A stretch of DNA of 64,000 nucleotides from Planctomycetota bacterium (lineage in GTDB: Bacteria; Planctomycetota; UBA1135; JACQFD01): assembly GCA_016200225.1 (NCBI GenBank), contig JACQFD010000021.1:62001-126000 (forward strand). Reading direction: 5' to 3'. The position numbers were made by a program, and so were the translations under genes. The notes under the pieces were generated by a model. It worked only from the letters and a program-made list of their open reading frames with translations, made no database searches and was not told the DNA's origin. Positions 59,886 through 64,000 of the stretch are shown here, piece after piece; positions within the stretch are counted from its first letter, which is position 1, and the number at the start of each line of letters is the position of its first letter.

Positions 59886-61570
59886 TGCGAATATTACTGA
59901 ATCTCGTCTGGCGCGAATGGCGCAACGAGCGCGCGCTAATGCTCGGCGCCGCTGCGGCGCTGCCGGCGATTCTCGCGTTTTCGTATATTATTCATTTCGA
60001 TTTTGCGATTCAGGCGCCGGGACTCTTGCTGGCGATCGTCGCGGGCGCGCTCGCGGCCGACGTGTGCGCAAACGATTCGGCGGGCCGCCGAATTGAAACA
60101 TTATGTTCGCTGCCCGTGCGACCCGCGATGCTCTGGGCGGCGAAGTCGCTGTTTTTGTTAGTTTCGACCGCGGCCGCAGCGATCTACCTTGTTTGCGCGG
60201 ACTCGACGGTCGCGTTCGCGCTGCGGACGACGGCGATGACGCATGCGCAGAGCGGAATCACGTCGGTGCTCGCGGGATTTATAGCATTCGCGTGGGTCGC
60301 GGCGGCGTGCGTATCCGTTGCATCCGTCGCGTGCGCGAACGCGCTCGGAGGTCTCGTGTCGGGCGCGTTCTTCACAGGCGGACTCGTCTGGCTCGGCGTC
60401 GACGCAGCCGATTATTTACAATATCTCGGATGGGCTCCCGGGACTCCAAGCCTCGTGGCGGCGGCGATCGTTATTATTTGCATCATGGGCACGGTCGCCG
60501 GCATCGCGTTTTGTTATCTTCGGGCGCGCGCCGTCCCGGCTTGGCGAAAATTCACAATTCGCGCGGCCGGCGTCGCGATTATCACAATCGCGTCGGTGGC
60601 GGGCGCGGACGCGGCGGCCAAGTCGGCGGCGATTCCGCGGCCCGGCGACGCAAACGTTGAATTTAACGAACTGAGTGCGTCTCCCGACGGAAAATGGATC
60701 GCCGCGCGCGTCAGCCATTTTTCGCGCAGCGACGGATTTGTATGGACCTTCGACGTCGAAAACAGCCGCGCCGCCGCCATCGACGCGTTTCATGCTTATT
60801 TTATGAACAATCCGTGGACCGACGCCGGAAAAATACAATTATTACAAAGCGGCCGCCGCGGACGGTTTCAGGGCGAAGACACGCCGCGCATTATTACGGC
60901 CGACCCGGCGACTGGCGCAATTGTAAATTCCAGGGAAGCGACATACGCCGAAGTTACAAATCTCCCGCGCTGGGCGAGCGTCGAGTACCGGCCGATTCCG
61001 ACGGAAACGCGGAGTTACTGGGGCCAGGGGATTATAACAATAAACTGGACGGAGCGCGGACTCACGAAAAAGTATAAATCGCGCAGACCGTGGGTCTTGG
61101 ATTCACAGGGCGCGGCGATTCTTAATAAACCCGGAACGTGGCTCGGTTGCGACGAGAACGGGCGGCTTATTTATTATGATCTCGCCGCCGGTTCGGAGCG
61201 CGTTCTGCGGGAGGGCCCGGTCGATATCATTCAATCTTCAAAAAACGAACGGCGCGCAATTGTAATAACCGCGACGGAAAAGGAAGTGATCGACGTCGAC
61301 TCCGGCGCGTGTGTCGCGGGTCCTTGGCCGCGCAACAAGGGTTGGGTACAGTGGCTCGCCGGGGACGACGAGGGACGTTTTGTGATTATTAGTGACAAGC
61401 CGGGCGAAAGCGGCGTTTTTGATATATTAAGCGGACGAGTTATTTTAACAATTTCACGTCCGGAGTCGGCCGTGCGCCTCGGCGTCTTGGAAAAAATCGC
61501 ATACGTCGATGGCGGCAGGATTCGAATCGCCGATCTCTCCGGCGGACCCGAGCGGACGCTGTATCGATAG
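59882..61570 (+). CDS. ABC permease with large extra C-terminal domain
   Basis: About 562 residues from the ATG at 59882. About 6-7 membrane helices (residues 1-255, including LGAAAALPAILAFSYII and FCYLRARAVPAW) are followed by about 300 soluble residues. That part opens with VEFNELSASPDGKWIAARV and carries DxxxG-type strands (SGRVILTISRPESAV, ADLSGGPERTLYR), which looks like an incomplete beta-propeller. Permeases of this class rarely carry such a domain. The longer frame from 59402 reads through the ATPase gene in another frame and is not real. Confidence 0.8.
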   Translation: MMRILLNLVWREWRNERALMLGAAAALPAILAFSYIIHFDFAIQAPGLLLAIVAGALAADVCANDSAGRRIETLCSLPVRPAMLWAAKSLFLLVSTAAAAIYLVCADSTVAFALRTTAMTHAQSGITSVLAGFIAFAWVAAACVSVASVACANALGGLVSGAFFTGGLVWLGVDAADYLQYLGWAPGTPSLVAAAIVIICIMGTVAGIAFCYLRARAVPAWRKFTIRAAGVAIITIASVAGADAAAKSAAIPRPGDANVEFNELSASPDGKWIAARVSHFSRSDGFVWTFDVENSRAAAIDAFHAYFMNNPWTDAGKIQLLQSGRRGRFQGEDTPRIITADPATGAIVNSREATYAEVTNLPRWASVEYRPIPTETRSYWGQGIITINWTERGLTKKYKSRRPWVLDSQGAAILNKPGTWLGCDENGRLIYYDLAAGSERVLREGPVDIIQSSKNERRAIVITATEKEVIDVDSGACVAGPWPRNKGWVQWLAGDDEGRFVIISDKPGESGVFDILSGRVILTISRPESAVRLGVLEKIAYVDGGRIRIADLSGGPERTLYR

Positions 61571-61664
61571 ATTTGCCGCCCGGGTTTTCCCTGCGCGCAG
61601 GAAACTCCCGCTTGACGCGCGCGCGCGCGGACCCCGGAATGGGCGCTCACAGCGGAATTCGCGT

Positions 61665-61741
61665 GCGCCGATAGCTCAACTGGATAGAGCATCAGCCTTC
61701 GAAGCTGAGGGTTGGGGGTTCGACTCCCTCTCGGCGCACCA
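61665..61741 (+). tRNA. trnR: tRNA-Arg(UCG)
   Basis: 77 bases with all four arms: acceptor GCGCCGA/TCGGCGC pairs perfectly, D arm GCTC/GAGC, anticodon stem TCAGC/GCTGA with loop CTTCGAA and anticodon TCG at 61699-61701, T arm with the TTCGA loop, and an encoded CCA. It reads CGN arginine codons. A GC-rich stretch with TTGACG lies about 50 bases upstream. No integrase gene or tRNA-end duplication is next to it. Confidence 0.97.
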
Positions 61742-61799
61742 ATTTAATAATCCGCGGCCGCGGCAAGAATTTAAATTTATAGATCGACATGACAAATCC

Positions 61800-62468
61800 A
61801 TGAAACCGATTCTAAGAATTGTATTATTAATTATTATTCCGGCGCTGGCATTCACATCCTGCAAAACCTCGGCCGGCGCGTATTTTCAGGATCGGTTGAA
61901 TGATTTTGTCGATGTGATTCCCGTGAGTGTCGCGGCCGGTCCGGGATTGTTTGCATCGGTGCGGGCGACGGTCATGGTGGGAACGGGAATCGGATACGCG
62001 GAAGCGTGGCGAGCAGGAGTGCGCTTGCCCGACGAAAGCCACCGGAAGTACGACGATCTGGCACGTTATCAAGTCTGGCGCGAAGAGGAGGTTGGATTGG
62101 GAATATTGTGGTTTCACCAGGATACGAGCGAACCGGACTGGGGCGGCATGGGGAATTTCTTAATATTTGCATTCCCTCCGGGCGGCTCGTGCGGAAGCTC
62201 CCATTTTCACTTCATTAGCGCTCTCGATGTCGAAGCCGGCATCCATCTTGGAATTGTCGGTTTGCGCGTCGGCGTCTCTCCGGGCCAATTGATTGATTTC
62301 TTGTTGGGTTGGACGACGCTCGATATCGCGTCCGACGACCGCGAATCGCGCAGCGAGCTCGCAACGGACCGTCCCGACGAAAAATTACATAAATCATCGC
62401 AACAAAAACAACCGGACACGGCCAATCCGGCCTCGCGGCCGGCGGCGAACGCAGAAACTAAGAAATAA
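61800..62468 (+). CDS. Lipoprotein, tandem paralogue A
   Basis: About 222 residues from the ATG at 61800. The signal ends in ALAFTSC, then KTSAGAYFQDRLNDFVDV, VAAGPGLFASVRATVMVGTGIGY, and GIHLGIVGLRVGVSPGQLIDFLLGWTTLDI. No family is recognised; the amphipathic Gly-rich strands suggest a small outer-membrane-associated beta structure. It lies 58 bases after tRNA-Arg and 19 bases before its paralogue. Confidence 0.83.
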   Translation: MKPILRIVLLIIIPALAFTSCKTSAGAYFQDRLNDFVDVIPVSVAAGPGLFASVRATVMVGTGIGYAEAWRAGVRLPDESHRKYDDLARYQVWREEEVGLGILWFHQDTSEPDWGGMGNFLIFAFPPGGSCGSSHFHFISALDVEAGIHLGIVGLRVGVSPGQLIDFLLGWTTLDIASDDRESRSELATDRPDEKLHKSSQQKQPDTANPASRPAANAETKK

Positions 62469-62487
62469 CCTCAACGACTATTCCGTC

Positions 62488-63171
62488 ATGAATCCAAAAC
62501 TCCTCAAATCGTTATTATTACTTATTCCCGCGTCATTTTTTACATCCTGCAAAACGACGACCGGAGGCTATTTTCAAGACCGGTTGAACGATTTTATCGA
62601 TATCGTTCCGTTCGACGTCGCGGCGGGACCGGGATTTTACGTCGGCGCGCGCGGAACGGCGTTCGCGGGCGTCGGGATTGGTTATGATAAGGTTCGACGC
62701 GCCGGCTGGCACCATCGTACCGCGAATGCAACAGAAGCTTCGGATCTGCGCGGATTCAAGTCATGGCGCGAGACGGAAGCCGGATTGGTAGTATTGTGGA
62801 CGCGTTCGGACGATCCTACAAAAGGCGCGGGAAACGTCGGATTCATCGTCCCCGTCCAACCGGAAAAAACGCCGCTGTCGTTCAGACCCGGTCTCGAATT
62901 GGGCTCGGCGCTCGACGCGGAAGTTACGATTCACCTCGGATTTGTAGGATTGCGCATCGGCGCATCGCCGCTGCAGGCGATCGATTGGCTGCTCGGATGG
63001 ACGACCCTCGACATTCTTAATGATGATTTGAACGCGCGATTTTACAATACAAAGGAAGAAGCGGATGAAGAGGACGAAGAGTACGAAAGCGCCCGCGAAA
63101 AAAAGTCGAACGAACGGAAAAAAGAGCTGGAAAAGGAAAAATCCGGCAAGCGTCGCGCCGAAGCCCGATAG
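62488..63171 (+). CDS. Lipoprotein, tandem paralogue B
   Basis: About 227 residues from the ATG at 62488, with signal LLLLIPASFFTSC. It aligns throughout with the preceding protein (SCKTTTGGYFQDRLNDFID, VGIGYDKVRRAG, TIHLGFVGLRIGASPLQAI, LLGWTTLDI), so the pair is a tandem duplication. The C-terminus differs: a long, highly charged Glu/Lys tail (EEADEEDEEYE, KKELEKEKSGKRRAEAR), probably helical. Function unknown. Confidence 0.83.
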   Translation: MNPKLLKSLLLLIPASFFTSCKTTTGGYFQDRLNDFIDIVPFDVAAGPGFYVGARGTAFAGVGIGYDKVRRAGWHHRTANATEASDLRGFKSWRETEAGLVVLWTRSDDPTKGAGNVGFIVPVQPEKTPLSFRPGLELGSALDAEVTIHLGFVGLRIGASPLQAIDWLLGWTTLDILNDDLNARFYNTKEEADEEDEEYESAREKKSNERKKELEKEKSGKRRAEAR

Positions 63172-63179
63172 CCGCTGTC

Positions 63180-63209
63180 TTGCCTCGGAGGCGGCGCCAT
63201 CCGAGGCAA
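63180..63209. terminator. Hairpin between convergent genes
   Basis: TTGCCTCGGA (63180-63189) and TCCGAGGCAA (63200-63209) form a perfect 10-bp stem with a 10-base loop, eight bases after the paralogue B stop. There is no T-run after the stem on either strand, so it is a possible 3'-end signal of moderate confidence. Confidence 0.5.
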
Positions 63210-63240
63210 AAAGGGCGGCGGCGGCTCGTGGACTCGCCCG

Positions 63241-64000
63241 TTATTTTTTCGTTATTTTCAACAAATACGACGGATAGGAATCGTTCCGCGTCAAAGCATA
63301 TCGATTCGTGACTTCCGCCAGCATGTCTCCGGGAGGCGTTCCAGGCGTGATGATTTCGAGGTCGCCGACGAGCCAGACGCCGTCTCCGTTTCCGAGAATG
63401 CGTTCGATATGGCCGACAAATTTTTTCTTATAATTATTAATTTCCGCCCCGGTCTGCCAATCGATTTCGAATAAATTCATAATGAAAGGCGCGGCGCCGC
63501 TTCCGCGATGTTGATAATAATAGAGCCAAGTCGCTTGGGCCGCGGCGCTGAAATCCGCGAGGATAATGCAACCTTTGGCGCCGGCGATCTCCGCCACGGC
63601 GGCGGCGCGATCGCGAACGGGATCATTCTTAAAGTCCCTGGCCACGGCAAGCGCGGTGAGAATGCATGTAAAAAATGGCGCCAGAAAAGCGGAACGAGGC
63701 AACCGGCGCGACTCCGGCGCGGCCGGCGGAATCAGAAACCAACAAAACGCCGACGCGAACGCCCAGACGATCGTTCCGGCGTCGCGCGAAGCGGAGAATA
63801 CGGTTACGAGGGCCGGCGCAAATGCAACAATAATCACAGTCAGCGCGCGGCCGGGGCTCTTCGCGATCTCGCGATAGGCCGCGATCGCGAGCAATGCCTG
63901 CATTCCAATCGTTGGAACATAATAACAACCCATCTCGAGAACTTCCGTCGGCGCGCATAATAAGAAATAACCAATAAAGGCGAGTCCGAAGATCCAGACG
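63241..64000 (-). CDS. Membrane protein, 5' end beyond the window (partial)
   Basis: At least 253 residues; the frame stays open to the right edge, with GLAFIGYFLL reading as a membrane helix, so the N-terminus is missing. Further helices (ALTVIIVAFAPALVTVFSA, AFLAPFFTCILTALAVA) are followed by a soluble domain with IILADFSAAAQATWLYYYQHRG and VWLVGDLEIITPG. The shape, many helices then a soluble C-terminal domain, resembles GT-C/GT39 glycosyltransferases, but no catalytic motif is within view, so the function is left open. Confidence 0.7.
   Translation of the reverse strand, partial: VWIFGLAFIGYFLLCAPTEVLEMGCYYVPTIGMQALLAIAAYREIAKSPGRALTVIIVAFAPALVTVFSASRDAGTIVWAFASAFCWFLIPPAAPESRRLPRSAFLAPFFTCILTALAVARDFKNDPVRDRAAAVAEIAGAKGCIILADFSAAAQATWLYYYQHRGSGAAPFIMNLFEIDWQTGAEINNYKKKFVGHIERILGNGDGVWLVGDLEIITPGTPPGDMLAEVTNRYALTRNDSYPSYLLKITKK

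Overview
The window is high-GC bacterial DNA that most resembles a Planctomycetota genome. The evidence is the repertoire: an ECF sigma factor of the kind found beside planctomycete kinases, next to a Ser/Thr kinase fused to WD40 repeats; large secreted FG-GAP proteins sharing a C-terminal module; secreted proline-rich HEAT-repeat proteins; a TatC with a long loop insertion; and a Rho with a long basic N-terminus. No rRNA or species marker is present, so the lineage below phylum is not claimed.

Layout. 1-2780 looks like an accessory segment. It holds a Phd/RelE-type toxin-antitoxin pair behind a 40-bp palindromic operator, a lone glycine-zipper membrane protein of lower GC, a 10-bp-phased TTGTCC array and a tRNA 3'-end-like fragment (candidate integration scar). 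3.0-9.4 kb carries the kinase, a convergent ECF sigma factor and a beta-propeller lipoprotein; a second tRNA-like fragment follows at 9.6 kb. 9.7-21 kb is mostly cell-surface genes: a membrane protein, a parallel beta-helix protein, a MoaD-like protein paired with a BNR-repeat protein, an S9 peptidase, a GH28 polygalacturonase interrupted by one in-frame amber codon, and an FG-GAP protein.

21-38.8 kb is the housekeeping core. It contains a CPBP protease/GYF_2 operon, a YetF-like protein, a DUF2059 protein, an acyl-CoA carboxylase beta subunit divergent from metF, a leftward run tatC-ychF-cinA-methyltransferase-SGNH hydrolase, a BRCT-like coiled-coil membrane protein with a classical terminator, and a rightward run coaE-rho-trmJ-like-thioredoxin/TPR. 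38.8-53.6 kb mixes FG-GAP proteins, a six-hairpin glycosidase abutting dinB, a DUF4097 lipoprotein, an ArsR/rhodanese divergent pair with a perfect operator palindrome, an arylamine N-acetyltransferase and a second S9 peptidase. 53.7-64 kb holds two tandem HEAT paralogues, a YtrA-type GntR/ABC transporter operon whose permease carries a large extra domain, tRNA-Arg(UCG), two tandem paralogous lipoproteins and the 3' part of a membrane protein cut by the window edge.

No CRISPR array, prophage, insertion sequence with a transposase, or rRNA was seen. The points most worth following are the MoaD-like/BNR pair, the amber-interrupted GH28 gene, the C-terminal module shared by three FG-GAP proteins, the tandem HEAT proteins with an aromatic motif, the permease-propeller fusion and the two well-defined palindromic operators.
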